DNA of 40,533 nt from Legionella steigerwaltii. GTDB taxonomy: Bacteria > Pseudomonadota > Gammaproteobacteria > Legionellales > Legionellaceae. The stretch lies in the NCBI RefSeq assembly GCF_001468065.1, contig NZ_LNYZ01000042.1, positions 1 through 40,533 on the forward strand, read 5' to 3'. The position numbers were made by a program, and so were the translations under genes. The stretch's first letter is position 1. The number at the start of each line of letters is the position of its first letter. Below, piece after piece: positions 28,758 to 37,569 of this stretch. The notes under the pieces are model-generated. The model ran no database searches and was not told the DNA's origin. It saw nothing but the letters and a program-made list of their open reading frames with translations.

Positions 28758-29882
28758 ATGATCCCTTTATCGCTGTACATTCACATTCCATGGTGCATTC
28801 GAAAATGCCCTTATTGTGATTTTAATTCTCATAAAAGTCCTGAAACTTTGCCCGAACAAAACTATGTGCAAGCACTTATTGCTGACTTAAAAACAGATTT
28901 ACAACACGTCGAAGCCCGCGAAATTTACTCTATTTTCATTGGTGGCGGCACCCCAAGTCTATTTTCTGCACAAGCCTACGATACTTTATTCACCGAATTG
29001 AAGCGTCTTTTGCCCTTTGCCAAAGACATTGAAATCACGCTGGAAGCTAATCCAGGCACTGTAGAGCAACAACGTTTTACTGAATACCGACAAATTGGCA
29101 TTAATCGACTTTCCTTGGGAATTCAAAGCTTCAATCCAGAGCATTTATATGCCTTGGGCCGGATCCATGATGCACAACAAGCTCATCGTGCCATAGAGTC
29201 CGCACGTAATGCTGGATTTAACAATTTAAATCTAGACATCATGCACGGTTTGCCCAAACAAAGTGTCGTTCAAGGAATCGATGATTTACGGACTGCAATC
29301 GCGCATCAACCGGAACATTTGTCTTGGTACCAATTAACCATAGAACCTAATACGGTATTTTACAAAGAAAAACCTCCATTACCTTCTGAAGATGAAGCCT
29401 GGCTTCTTGAGGAGGAGGGACTCGCATTACTTAAAGAATCCGGTTTTGAACGTTATGAGATTTCTGCCTTTGCTAAATCTGGGCGACACGCTCGACATAA
29501 TTTGAATTATTGGTTATTTGGCGATTACTTAGGCATAGGAGCTGGAGCTCACGGCAAAATCACTGCTGAAAACAGAATAATTAGAACACGCAAACATCGT
29601 CAGCCTAAAGATTACCTAGCTCCAGAAAAGTCTTACCTGGCAAGTATGGAACATGTGAATGCCCAAGATCTTCTCTTTGAATTTATGCTCAACACGACGC
29701 GTTTGGAACAAGCCATTCCATTAGCACTCTTTACCCAAACTACCGGATTGCCGCTAAGTCATCTCCTCCCTAAACTTCAAATTGCAGCAAATAAAAAGCT
29801 TATTACCCTAACAGACACACACTGGCAAGTAACTGCGTTCGGTAGACGTTACACAAATGACTTACAAGCTCTGTATTTATAG
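28758..29882 (+). CDS. hemW: Radical SAM haem chaperone HemW
   Basis: A 374-residue radical SAM protein that binds haem and is thought to deliver it to respiratory enzymes; formerly confused with coproporphyrinogen oxidase HemN. The 4Fe-4S motif C13xxxC17xxC20 is in IPWCIRKCPYCDFNSH. It has the HemW pattern of three spaced Cys plus an Asp-Phe-Asn-Ser context, and lacks the fourth N-terminal Cys of true HemN (CxxxCxxCxC). GGGTPSLF near 60 is the SAM-binding loop, and the C-terminal wing is complete. It is followed by a family A repeat. Confidence 0.9.
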   Translation: MIPLSLYIHIPWCIRKCPYCDFNSHKSPETLPEQNYVQALIADLKTDLQHVEAREIYSIFIGGGTPSLFSAQAYDTLFTELKRLLPFAKDIEITLEANPGTVEQQRFTEYRQIGINRLSLGIQSFNPEHLYALGRIHDAQQAHRAIESARNAGFNNLNLDIMHGLPKQSVVQGIDDLRTAIAHQPEHLSWYQLTIEPNTVFYKEKPPLPSEDEAWLLEEEGLALLKESGFERYEISAFAKSGRHARHNLNYWLFGDYLGIGAGAHGKITAENRIIRTRKHRQPKDYLAPEKSYLASMEHVNAQDLLFEFMLNTTRLEQAIPLALFTQTTGLPLSHLLPKLQIAANKKLITLTDTHWQVTAFGRRYTNDLQALYL

Positions 29883-29895
29883 CGATGATGAATTT

Positions 29896-29951
29896 GTAGC
29901 CTGGGTGCAGCGCAGCGAAACCCGGGTTCCGCTGCGCTGCACCCAGGCTAC
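29896..29951. repeat. Family A palindromic repeat, inverted pair without spacer
   Basis: GTAGCCTGGGTGCAGCGCAG, the centre ACCCGGGT, then CCGCTGCGCTGCACCCAGGC and TAC; the two arms are near-perfect complements around the CCCGGG centre. It separates hemW from plsY. Confidence 0.92.
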
Positions 29952-30033
29952 GAAGTACTCAGTCATGCGCAGACACTTGCTTGCAAATAAAGATTAATTG
30001 ATAATAAGTTACTTTCCGAAAAAGGAGCAATCG

Positions 30034-30891
30034 GTGATATTATTCATATTCTTGGTAGTTCTTGCTTATTTAATGGGATCTATCTGCTCTGCAGTCATTG
30101 TCAGCAAAACGTTTTCTTTACCTGATCCACGTATCGAGGGTTCACAAAATCCTGGCACTACTAATGTATTACGACTTTCAGGAAAAAAATACGCAGCCTT
30201 AGTTATGGTTACCGATATACTCAAAGGTACCATTCCAGTACTCATCGCCAAAATCTTGGATGCAAGCCCAGCTACAGTAGGATTTACTGCTTTAGCAGCA
30301 GTTATCGGCCATATGTACCCTGTGTTCTTTGACTTCAAAGGTGGAAAAGGAGTTGCAACAGCAATTGGAGCGCTCTTAGGATTTCATTTTCTTGTTGGTG
30401 TTTTAGTCGCCGCAACCTGGTTATTGGTCGCTAAATTTTCCCGCTATTCTTCTTTAGCATCCATCACCGCTATTGGTTTGTCTCCATTCTATTCGCTGCT
30501 ACTCATCCAACGTTTGGATATTTTCCCACCCATATTCATCATGGCCCTCTTGGTTCTCTACAAGCATAAAGACAATATTGTGCGTCTTATTGATAAAAAA
30601 GAACCAAAAATCAAATTAAAAAATAATGTTATTGACGAGATTATGCAGGATGAACCTGAAGAAACCGTGATTCAACCTAAACGGGCAGAAACCCCTGTCC
30701 CAGAAGTAGCAATTGAAGTGGAAACCATAACAATCACTGAAACCGTAGTAACTAAGCCTAAAACAACAAAAACAGCTAAAACTACGAAAACAACCAGTAA
30801 AAAGACTGAGACATCTGAAAAGAAAACCAAAACGGCTAAAAAAACTGCTACATCCAAAGCTGAAAAAAATAAGCAACCTAAAGAGGAATAA
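30034..30891 (+). CDS. plsY: Glycerol-3-phosphate acyltransferase PlsY with unusual C-terminal tail
   Basis: An integral inner-membrane enzyme that moves the acyl group from acyl-phosphate to glycerol-3-phosphate in phospholipid synthesis. The motifs GSICSAVIVSK, GSQNPGTTNVLR and GHMYPVFFDFKGGKGVAT are present with about five membrane helices in the first 190 residues. The remaining roughly 90 residues are not part of the family: an acidic segment (DEIMQDEPEE), a Val/Thr/Glu-rich segment and a Lys/Thr/Ala tail of KTTKTAKTTKTTSKK-like repeats. The GTG at 30034 is chosen because AAGGAG lies 6 bases upstream; a TTG at 29998 would add 12 residues. The tail could bind DNA, RNA or other polyanions, but no function is known. 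Confidence 0.9.
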   Translation: MILFIFLVVLAYLMGSICSAVIVSKTFSLPDPRIEGSQNPGTTNVLRLSGKKYAALVMVTDILKGTIPVLIAKILDASPATVGFTALAAVIGHMYPVFFDFKGGKGVATAIGALLGFHFLVGVLVAATWLLVAKFSRYSSLASITAIGLSPFYSLLLIQRLDIFPPIFIMALLVLYKHKDNIVRLIDKKEPKIKLKNNVIDEIMQDEPEETVIQPKRAETPVPEVAIEVETITITETVVTKPKTTKTAKTTKTTSKKTETSEKKTKTAKKTATSKAEKNKQPKEE

Positions 30892-30921
30892 AAATAAACT
30901 GAATAGTCAAAGCAAAAATCA

Positions 30922-30970
30922 AATTAAAAATCTCTGAAAAACCGATGCAGTAATCGATTTTTCAGAGATT
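30922..30970 (-). terminator. Rho-independent terminator of the small Cys-rich gene
   Basis: An 18-base stem (30929-30946 with 30953-30970, AATCTCTGAAAAACCGAT against ATCGATTTTTCAGAGATT, one mismatch) with a 6-base loop is followed on the minus strand by TTTTTAATTT. It begins 6 bases past the stop of the leftward gene and also follows plsY, so it may act in both directions, though only the minus side has a U-run. Confidence 0.8.
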
Positions 30971-30976
30971 CAGAAA

Positions 30977-31363
30977 CTATGGCTGATAATTTTGGTTATT
31001 TTTTGGTATTGGTATTTGCTTTATCTTAGTAGGTGCTTTAGGAACAATTGGCGCCTTCATTCCTGCGGGGGCCAAACCATTAACTGGTGCCAAGCCTGAA
31101 GTAACTTTACTCCCTACTCCATTTGCTTTTCTGCATTTATCGGTATTGCATTTAATTTTACAGTTGCCACCAATACATCCATAACAACCCCAATTTGACC
31201 AGCAACAAGCCCAATCCCCACCTTCACTCCCTGTAAAAGTACCTCCTGACATTTCACAAGAATCTTTCAAGCCACCACCACCTCCACCACCGGATGGTGC
31301 TGCAGCTGCATTAAACGACAATCCCCAAAAGAACAACATCAAAGCAACTAAAGAAGATCGCAT
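30977..31363 (-). CDS. Small exported Gly- and Cys-rich protein, unknown
   Basis: A 128-residue precursor with a signal peptide (MRSSLVALMLFFWGLSFNAAAAP, cleavage near 22). The mature part starts with a run of seven Gly, then a core with eight Cys (SCEMSG, ACCWSNWGCYGC, NCKIKC, DKC) that could form four disulfides, then a Pro/Ala/Lys-rich tail (GLAPVNGLAPAGMKAPIVPK). I know no family for it. A perfect AAGGAGGA ribosome-binding site lies 4 bases before the start (31368-31375), suggesting high expression. A hairpin terminator follows. Periplasmic or secreted fate is inferred from the signal peptide. Confidence 0.82.
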   Translation of the reverse strand: MRSSLVALMLFFWGLSFNAAAAPSGGGGGGGLKDSCEMSGGTFTGSEGGDWACCWSNWGCYGCIGGNCKIKCNTDKCRKANGVGSKVTSGLAPVNGLAPAGMKAPIVPKAPTKIKQIPIPKNNQNYQP

Positions 31364-31392
31364 GATATCCTCCTTGATTGTACGTGATATTT

Positions 31393-31411
31393 ATTGAACA
31401 TAATATTCAAT
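31393..31411. promoter_or_regulatory. Palindrome upstream of the Cys-rich gene, possible operator
   Basis: ATTGAA, a 7-base spacer (CATAATA) and TTCAAT lie about 30-48 bases before the start codon. The rest of the 31364-31550 gap shows nothing else I can name. Confidence 0.3.
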
Positions 31412-31550
31412 TGATTGCTCAATAAACAAACAACTTAAAGTATGGCATAAAGTTGACAGATGATAAAATACAGCCTCTTCTTATTGGCATGATGCAGGAG
31501 AAAGCGTACAAAGTTGAAATGCAGAGTCGCAATTGAAACAAGAAAGTCAA

Positions 31551-32552
31551 TTAAGCCAGCGGCCATCTCGCCTTAACTTCTACACTGGAGCTCAAATCCT
31601 TTTCGCCTCTTAACATTCGCAAACACCCAGCGTAAGCAATCATAGCCCCATTGTCAGTGCAATATTCTAAAGCTGGAAAATAAATTGTTCCGCCAATGCT
31701 CTGAATCCATTCGCTCAAACCTGAACGTAAGGCTTTATTCGCCCCCACTCCACCTGCAACTACTAATTCCTTACATCCAGACTCTTGCACGGCGCGTTTG
31801 CATTTAATCATTAAGGTATCAACAACAGCCTGCTGAAATGCCTTGGCAATTTCAGCGCGTGCGCGCTCATCTTTAGTGCTTTGGCTCCAAGTGTTTAAAG
31901 CAAATGTTTTCAAACCGCTGAAACTGAAATCAAGACCGGGACGGTCGGTCATAGGACGAGGGAAACGATATGGAGTTGATTCGCATTGATCAGCAAGGGC
32001 TGCGAGTACAGGGCCTCCTGGATAAGGTATCCCCATTAACTTGGCGGTTTTATCAAACGCTTCGCCTACTGCATCATCGAGAGTATCCCCGAGTATGTGG
32101 TATTCACCTAAATCTTTAACTTCAACCAATTGACAATGGCCACCAGATACCAAAAGCGCAATAAAAGGGAATTGAAGTGAGGGGGTTTCCATTTTAGCGG
32201 CCAAAAGATGTGCTTCCAGATGATGAATGGCCAACGCAGGAATTTGCAGTGCATACGCCAAGCTTTTGGCAAAACAAGAACCAACCAGTAATGCGCCAAT
32301 TAACCCAGGCCCTGCCGTATACGCAACTCCATCCAGTGCTTTTTTATCAAGCCCCGTCTGTTGCAATACTTTATCGAGCAAAGGAACCAAATAATTAATA
32401 TGATCACGCGAAGCAAGCTCAGGCACTACCCCACCATGCACTCGATGGGTATCAATTTGCGAATGCAAGGCATGCGCTAACAAACCAGCATCTGAATCAT
32501 AAATCGCTACTCCAGTTTCATCACAGGAAGATTCAATACCTAAAACCAACAT
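31551..32552 (-). CDS. tsaD: tRNA N6-threonylcarbamoyladenosine transferase TsaD
   Basis: A 333-residue ASKHA-fold enzyme that, with TsaB and TsaE, transfers threonylcarbamoyl to A37 of tRNAs reading ANN codons. The N-terminus [19 protein letters not shown] is the family signature, and the metal-binding HxxxH is H111/H115 in HHLEAHLLA. Further signatures are [10 protein letters not shown] and [14 protein letters not shown] choose the ATG at 32552, as family members start exactly here; a start at 32597 would add 15 residues partly encoded beside a repeat. It is divergent from rpsU, a common gammaproteobacterial arrangement. Confidence 0.95.
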   Translation of the reverse strand: MLVLGIESSCDETGVAIYDSDAGLLAHALHSQIDTHRVHGGVVPELASRDHINYLVPLLDKVLQQTGLDKKALDGVAYTAGPGLIGALLVGSCFAKSLAYALQIPALAIHHLEAHLLAAKMETPSLQFPFIALLVSGGHCQLVEVKDLGEYHILGDTLDDAVGEAFDKTAKLMGIPYPGGPVLAALADQCESTPYRFPRPMTDRPGLDFSFSGLKTFALNTWSQSTKDERARAEIAKAFQQAVVDTLMIKCKRAVQESGCKELVVAGGVGANKALRSGLSEWIQSIGGTIYFPALEYCTDNGAMIAYAGCLRMLRGEKDLSSSVEVKARWPLA

Positions 32553-32597
32553 AGAAAGAGCCTGATAAAAAAATTCAGTGATTGTACCATACATCAT

Positions 32598-32687
32598 GTA
32601 GCCTGGGTGAAGCGCAGCGTAACCCGGGGGTTCTCAAACCCAAAGGAAAACCATAGTCCCGGGTACGCTACGCTTCACCCCAACTAC
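32598..32687. repeat. Family A palindromic repeat, inverted pair, right arm decayed
   Basis: GTAGCCTGGGTGAAGCGCAG at the left and CTACGCTTCACCCCAACTAC at the right, with a 25-base AT-rich centre between ACCCGGGGG and CCCGGGTA. It sits in the tsaD-rpsU divergent promoter region but ends 50 bases before the rpsU -35 box. Confidence 0.88.
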
Positions 32688-32736
32688 CAAACATCACCCA
32701 GCCACAGAAGTTAAAATAAAATTTATCTATTAAAAC

Positions 32737-32765
32737 TTGACGAGGGCTTCAACTAGCACTAGAAT
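32737..32765 (+). promoter_or_regulatory. Sigma-70 promoter of rpsU and the macromolecular-synthesis cluster
   Basis: TTGACG (32737-32742), a 17-base spacer and TAGAAT (32760-32765) match the sigma-70 consensus in 10 of 12 positions, about 40 bases before the rpsU start. The TTG of the -35 box would give a false start codon in frame with rpsU. Confidence 0.75.
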
Positions 32766-32805
32766 TGCCCACCTATTAAGATCAAATAACCAGAGGATTA
32801 GTTTA

Positions 32806-33036
32806 ATGCCTACCGTTCGCGTCAAAGAAGGCGAAAACCCAGAATACGCATTGCGCCGTTTTAAGCGCTCTTGTGAAAAAGCCGGTATTTTAACCGAATT
32901 ACGCCGTCGTGAATTTTATGAAAAACCAACTGCTGAGCGTAAACGCAAGCAAGCTGCTGCAGTAAAACGTCATCTGAAGAAAATTTCTCGTGATATGACA
33001 GCAAAACAACAAGGCGGAAAACGCCGACGTAAATAG
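32806..33036 (+). CDS. rpsU: 30S ribosomal protein bS21
   Basis: A 76-residue basic ribosomal protein of the 30S subunit. The sequence [20 protein letters not shown] through [19 protein letters not shown] to a KGGKRRRK-like end is typical. AGAGGA lies 8 bases upstream of the ATG. It is first in the cluster rpsU-yqeY-dnaG. The 199 bases before yqeY (33037-33235) are AT-rich with no clear second promoter. Confidence 0.96.
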   Translation: MPTVRVKEGENPEYALRRFKRSCEKAGILTELRRREFYEKPTAERKRKQAAAVKRHLKKISRDMTAKQQGGKRRRK

Positions 33037-33235
33037 GATTTTTTCTGTCCTGTATTTTTTACTAGGCCACATGTACTTCGCATAGTCACAATTTGATTTA
33101 TGATTATGATGTTGTATTTAGTGGCCTTTCGCTTTTTAGATTATATTAAACTTCTTCCTCACGTAGTGAGCAAAATATGAGGAGAGGTTCCTTACATTAG
33201 GGCCGAGCTGCTCATTGGATTTTAAGGAATAAGAA

Positions 33236-33679
33236 ATGACTATTAAAGAACGTCTCAATAATGATGTTAAAGACGCAATGCGTGCCAAAGATAAAGAATT
33301 ATTAGCCACACTTCGTTTAATTACTGCTGCCGTAAAACAAGTTGAAGTCGATGAACGGATTGAAGTGGATGATGAGCGCATGTTGGTGATTTTGGATAAA
33401 ATGAGCAAACAACGGAAGGAATCCATTGCACAATACGAAAAAGCCAATCGAGATGATTTGGTTGCTCAGGAACAATTTGAACTTGAAGTCCTGAAAAAAT
33501 ACTTACCTGAGCCTTTATCTGCCACAGAAATTGAGAAAATGGTTCAAGATGCCATTGCCTCAACTGGTGCAGAAAAAATGGCAGACATGGGTAAAGTTAT
33601 GGCACTCTTAAAGCCCAGTCTGCAAGGACGTGCTGATATGGCTCAAGTCAGTGCCATGATTAAGGCTAAGCTAAGTTAA
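33236..33679 (+). CDS. yqeY: GatB/YqeY domain protein
   Basis: A 147-residue helical protein of the GatB/YqeY C-terminal-domain family, which resembles the tail domain of the amidotransferase GatB. Members are often found between rpsU and dnaG; their role is not settled, perhaps tRNA binding. MTIKERLNNDVKDAMRAKDK and the C-terminal KPSLQGRADMAQVSAMIKAKL are family typical. AAGGAAT precedes the start by 5 bases and dnaG follows 8 bases after the stop. Confidence 0.92.
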   Translation: MTIKERLNNDVKDAMRAKDKELLATLRLITAAVKQVEVDERIEVDDERMLVILDKMSKQRKESIAQYEKANRDDLVAQEQFELEVLKKYLPEPLSATEIEKMVQDAIASTGAEKMADMGKVMALLKPSLQGRADMAQVSAMIKAKLS

Positions 33680-33687
33680 GGATCACT

Positions 33688-35406
33688 ATGTCTGGCTTAA
33701 TCCCGCAGCCATTCATTGATGATCTTCTTCACCGCACGGATCTGGTTGAATTAATTGACAGCTATGTTCCCTTGAAAAAACGAGGGAACAGCCATATTGC
33801 GTGCTGTCCTTTTCATAATGAAAAATCCCCTTCGTTTAATGTTGTTGCCAAAAAGCAGTTTTATCACTGCTTTGGATGTGGTGCCTCAGGAAATGCCATC
33901 AGCTTTGTCATGAACTACCTCAATCAGGGCTTTGTTGATGCCATTGAAACCCTGGCCACTCGTGTGGGTTTAACAATCCCTCGGGACAAACAAACTGAGA
34001 AAAATAATCCATCGCAGGATCTTTATAAACTTTTGTCAGACGTGAGTCTTTATTATCAAAAAAAATTGAGACATGAAGGACAAGTTGCCATTGATTATTT
34101 GCGAGGCAGGGGCTTAAGCGGAGAAATTGCCAAACTGTATCAGTTAGGTTATGCAAGCGAAGGATGGCACCATCTTGAAAAAGCATTTCCCCGCAATCAA
34201 CGCGAACTGCTTGCAACTGGGATGTTGATTAAAAATGAGGACGGAAAAATCTATGATCGGTACCGTAACCGCATCATGTTTCCTATTCATGACCGCCATG
34301 GACGTATCATAGGCTTTGGCGGACGCGTACTGGACAAGGAACAAAAACCCAAATACCTTAACTCACCTGAAACTGTCATTTTCCAAAAAAGCAGGGAATT
34401 GTATGGTTTACATCAAATTCTAAGCCAGCAAAAAACGATAGAGTACATCATTGTGGTTGAAGGCTATATGGATGTCATCGCATTAGCCCAACATGGAGTT
34501 ATGAACGCAGTTGCAACCTTAGGGACAGCGACCAGTACATACCACATTCAACTTCTTGCCAAACATACCAAGTCTCTCATATTCTGTTTTGATGGCGACA
34601 ACGCTGGAAGACAAGCAGCTTGGCGTGCTCTTGAAAGCAGTTTGCCTCATTTGAATTTAGGACTGGACGCCAGTTTTATGTTCTTGCCCGATGGACATGA
34701 TCCAGACAGTTTAGTTCGTGATGAAGGCAAAGACCAATTTTTAAACCAACTCAAGCAAGCCATACCATTGCATCGCTTCCTTTTTGACAGCTTAGCCAAA
34801 GATCTCAATCTGCTTCGACCTGCAGGAAAAACTCAACTGATTAATTTGGCTAAACCGTTTTTACAAAAAATGAATGAGGGTTCGTACAAACAACTTCTCA
34901 TCGAAGATCTAGCTCGTTTAACTCATATCGAAACACATCGCTTAAATCAGTTGATTACAGAGGAATCTAAAGCGCCTCAGCAAGAACAAACCATGACTAT
35001 TGCTCGTACGCCAATGCGTATTGCGGTAGCTTTACTCCTACAACATCCTGAAATTTATACGCAGATCAAACCGCAAATCAATCTAGAGCTTCTGGACGCT
35101 AAAGAACATGAAGTTCTGCTCAGTGTATTAAAGCAACTGGCAACAACCCCTCAAGCAACTACTGCGACACTGATTGAATCATGGCGTAATCATTCTTATT
35201 TTGATTCCTTGAATAAACTTGCTGCCTGGGACCATCTGGTCCCCGAACAAGAATTAGTGAAAGAATTCATTGATATTATCCTGTTTTTACAAAAACAAAA
35301 TCGTGAATTAACTATACGCCAGCTGATTAATAAATCACGTCAGCAAGGATTGAATGAAGCTGAAAAAATAAAATTGCAAGAGATGTTAAAAGAGCGACAT
35401 ATTTAA
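33688..35406 (+). CDS. dnaG: DNA primase
   Basis: A 572-residue primase making RNA primers at the replication fork. The zinc-binding CHC2 set is C40, H43, C61, C64 (CPFHNEKSPSF ... FYHCFGCGASG). The TOPRIM motifs VVEGYMDVIAL and CFDGDNAGRQAA are in the middle, and the C-terminal DnaB-interaction domain follows. The length is close to the 581 of E. coli. It is normally followed by rpoD in the same direction; here an opposed gene and a repeat lie between. Confidence 0.97.
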   Translation: MSGLIPQPFIDDLLHRTDLVELIDSYVPLKKRGNSHIACCPFHNEKSPSFNVVAKKQFYHCFGCGASGNAISFVMNYLNQGFVDAIETLATRVGLTIPRDKQTEKNNPSQDLYKLLSDVSLYYQKKLRHEGQVAIDYLRGRGLSGEIAKLYQLGYASEGWHHLEKAFPRNQRELLATGMLIKNEDGKIYDRYRNRIMFPIHDRHGRIIGFGGRVLDKEQKPKYLNSPETVIFQKSRELYGLHQILSQQKTIEYIIVVEGYMDVIALAQHGVMNAVATLGTATSTYHIQLLAKHTKSLIFCFDGDNAGRQAAWRALESSLPHLNLGLDASFMFLPDGHDPDSLVRDEGKDQFLNQLKQAIPLHRFLFDSLAKDLNLLRPAGKTQLINLAKPFLQKMNEGSYKQLLIEDLARLTHIETHRLNQLITEESKAPQQEQTMTIARTPMRIAVALLLQHPEIYTQIKPQINLELLDAKEHEVLLSVLKQLATTPQATTATLIESWRNHSYFDSLNKLAAWDHLVPEQELVKEFIDIILFLQKQNRELTIRQLINKSRQQGLNEAEKIKLQEMLKERHI

Positions 35407-35408
35407 AT

Positions 35409-35484
35409 TTAGGGCTATCTGAGCATAGGGCACAGAAAATCAGGAGAGTTGAGCCAAGATAGCAGAAATGGAAGCAGGACCTAA
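35409..35484. repeat. Family C element, short internal-deletion form
   Basis: Starts TTTAGGGC 3 bases after the dnaG stop and ends AGCAGGACCTAA. The centre GAGCATAGGGCACAGAAAATC matches the right half of the 20533-20685 element, but the left half is mostly missing. The final CTA (35481-35483) is the stop codon of the following leftward gene. Confidence 0.75.
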
Positions 35485-37379
35485 TGATGCCCTAACGCCA
35501 ACGCAACACTTTGCTGCTGCAAAATCAATTCGGACATTTCAGCTTTGGAAATCATAATCTCTTGAGAAGCCCCTTCTAAGCCCTCTTTTCTAATGCTAAT
35601 TTTAAAGCAATCAGGATCCTCAGTAGTGCTTATCTCCTCTACCCTAAAGTACCCTGCCAAACAATCAAGAACATGAATACCAGTACCTCCTAGATTACCA
35701 TTTAGGTAATCGACTATAGTTGGTGAATCAAAAACAAGAGGTAATTTTTCTAATGCCAATTCATGTCGATGTATCGTACTGTAAGACCAATTCATGACAG
35801 CAAGGAATTGAGAAGCTGGGATTAAAAAATTTTGTTCCGCATCAGTCGAATATGGGCTTTCTGCAAGAAGTTTAAAGAAATAATGGCCATTATTATTAAC
35901 GTATTCAACTTTGGTAAAATCATAGGAAGAAGAATTGAGTTTTATTTGCAACATATTACAGATATATTCTTTGTTTTGATTATTAGACATAAAATTGAGA
36001 GTCTCAATAAAATAAGGACTTAACTGAGATAATTGGGAATTTTCAGTAAATTTTCTGCCTACAACTACATTCATTGGTTTTGATGATTGAGACTGCGACA
36101 AAATTTTGCATATTTTACTGAAAAGGCTTGCATCATGGTAAGACTCAATGACAGTGGGCTGTATCCCCATCTGCGCAAAAGCCTTTGCATTCTCGGCAAA
36201 GTTTTCCAGATCCAAACTTAACAGTTTTTGACAGGCCGTTAAGCGGATCAAATTTAACCGAACTGCTAATGGGATATGATCACTGTTAATTATGATATTA
36301 TCCACACCCACACCGTGCAAATCACCCGAAAGAATGCGATCCCCTTCCCCGGCCCTGTTGTAACACATTCGTTTCAAATTAAGAACTTTTTGTAATGAAA
36401 TGGAATGGCTTGCAAAAAGAGTACTTGTTGAGCCTAATTGAGGTTTATGTTCCTCTCGGAAATGAACACTTAGTTCTTTGGCAACAACATATAAAATACA
36501 ATACTCCTGTTGTTTATGAGTGAGACTTTGATAGCCTTTGCTTTTTAATAATGCTTCAAGGGAATTAAATTCTTTATATAAAGATAATCCTGATTGTTCT
36601 AAGATACCGTCAAGAAGAGTTCGTGCTGCAACAATTTTTTCAAGAGTGCTGCGATTGTCTTTTGCTAACATAGGAGATGGCACATAACTGAGTTCCTGTC
36701 CATTGTATTCGAGAGGAAATTCCAGTGATTTGCTGGTTTTTTTTATGCAAAATTGCTCTATGGTTCCCTTTTGATCATTTAACGATACAGCGATGCAATG
36801 ACCTTGTTTCCTTAGATACGTCACAATATCTTGTAATCGCCCCTCACAACCTTTGAGCGTAAATTCATCAATCACTAAGATACCGCCAGGTTTGAGTTTA
36901 TCGTAAGCTTGAATTATTGCACCAACCGGATCAACAAGGTGCATGAACGTTTTACTAGAAAAAATATAATCGAATTGCTGTGAGGCAATCGTTTGAAACT
37001 CTTCATACCCCGGAGTCCCTAAATATTCTGCGTTGCCAGTAAGATATTTTTCGTTTGGGATAATAGTACCACTAGGAGGACGTTCATCCGTTGCTGAAAT
37101 ACCAAATACTCTCACCTTATGCTTGTGTTTGAGCATTTTATTTAAATCTGTATCGTTCGCAGCAACAAATGTTCCATTTGAAGTACCAATATCCAATACC
37201 GTGATATCTCGTTCATGAGCTGCTTCTTCAATAAGATTTTTGGTATTTAATTTCACCCCCTCTGCATATTCGAAGTTATAATCACTCGATCCTACCCAAA
37301 CATATCCGTGTTTCATGTCCTTAATGCGATCATAAGCATACTTAATTCTCTCAACAAAATGTTTGGGTCTCTCTTTCAT
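35481..37379 (-). CDS. Large protein with an N-terminal class I methyltransferase domain, unknown
   Basis: A 632-residue protein without signal peptide or membrane helices. Residues about 58-180 look like a class I SAM methyltransferase: motif I VLDIGTSNGTF, a later FDYIFSSKTFMHLVDP and LKPGGILVIDEF. The other 440 residues are not recognisable, though SGDLHGVGVDNIIINSDHIP may be part of a structured domain. The tail QEIMISKAEMSELILQQQ contains spaced Glu residues. It lies alone, in the opposite direction, between dnaG and rpoD, which suggests insertion into an old operon. An injected effector is one possibility; substrate and role are unknown. Its TAG stop lies in the end of a family C repeat. 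Confidence 0.78.
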   Translation of the reverse strand: MKERPKHFVERIKYAYDRIKDMKHGYVWVGSSDYNFEYAEGVKLNTKNLIEEAAHERDITVLDIGTSNGTFVAANDTDLNKMLKHKHKVRVFGISATDERPPSGTIIPNEKYLTGNAEYLGTPGYEEFQTIASQQFDYIFSSKTFMHLVDPVGAIIQAYDKLKPGGILVIDEFTLKGCEGRLQDIVTYLRKQGHCIAVSLNDQKGTIEQFCIKKTSKSLEFPLEYNGQELSYVPSPMLAKDNRSTLEKIVAARTLLDGILEQSGLSLYKEFNSLEALLKSKGYQSLTHKQQEYCILYVVAKELSVHFREEHKPQLGSTSTLFASHSISLQKVLNLKRMCYNRAGEGDRILSGDLHGVGVDNIIINSDHIPLAVRLNLIRLTACQKLLSLDLENFAENAKAFAQMGIQPTVIESYHDASLFSKICKILSQSQSSKPMNVVVGRKFTENSQLSQLSPYFIETLNFMSNNQNKEYICNMLQIKLNSSSYDFTKVEYVNNNGHYFFKLLAESPYSTDAEQNFLIPASQFLAVMNWSYSTIHRHELALEKLPLVFDSPTIVDYLNGNLGGTGIHVLDCLAGYFRVEEISTTEDPDCFKISIRKEGLEGASQEIMISKAEMSELILQQQSVALALGHH

Positions 37380-37569
37380 GTTGACGCCCCCTTAATCTAC
37401 TTCATAAGCGCAATAAAATTATCTATTGACCATTGTAATTATAGATTTTATTGAACATTCTGTATAAAATATGATAAATAAAACTTGGCAGGGAATGAGC
37501 CAAAACCTCATAAATAGGATGTTCTGAAAAAAGCAGGAAAAATTACTAGTATGTTGCAAACTCCCGGTT

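Noticed and set aside
30616..30876. Leftward Phe/Cys-rich ORFs opposite the plsY tail
   Set aside because: Antisense of the Lys/Thr repeat region; low-complexity product and no start signal.
33051..33066. LexA-like box CTGTATTTTTTACTAG downstream of rpsU
   Set aside because: One base off the CTG-N10-CAG pattern, but it lies inside the operon rather than at a promoter, and Legionella as I know it lacks a LexA-type SOS repressor.
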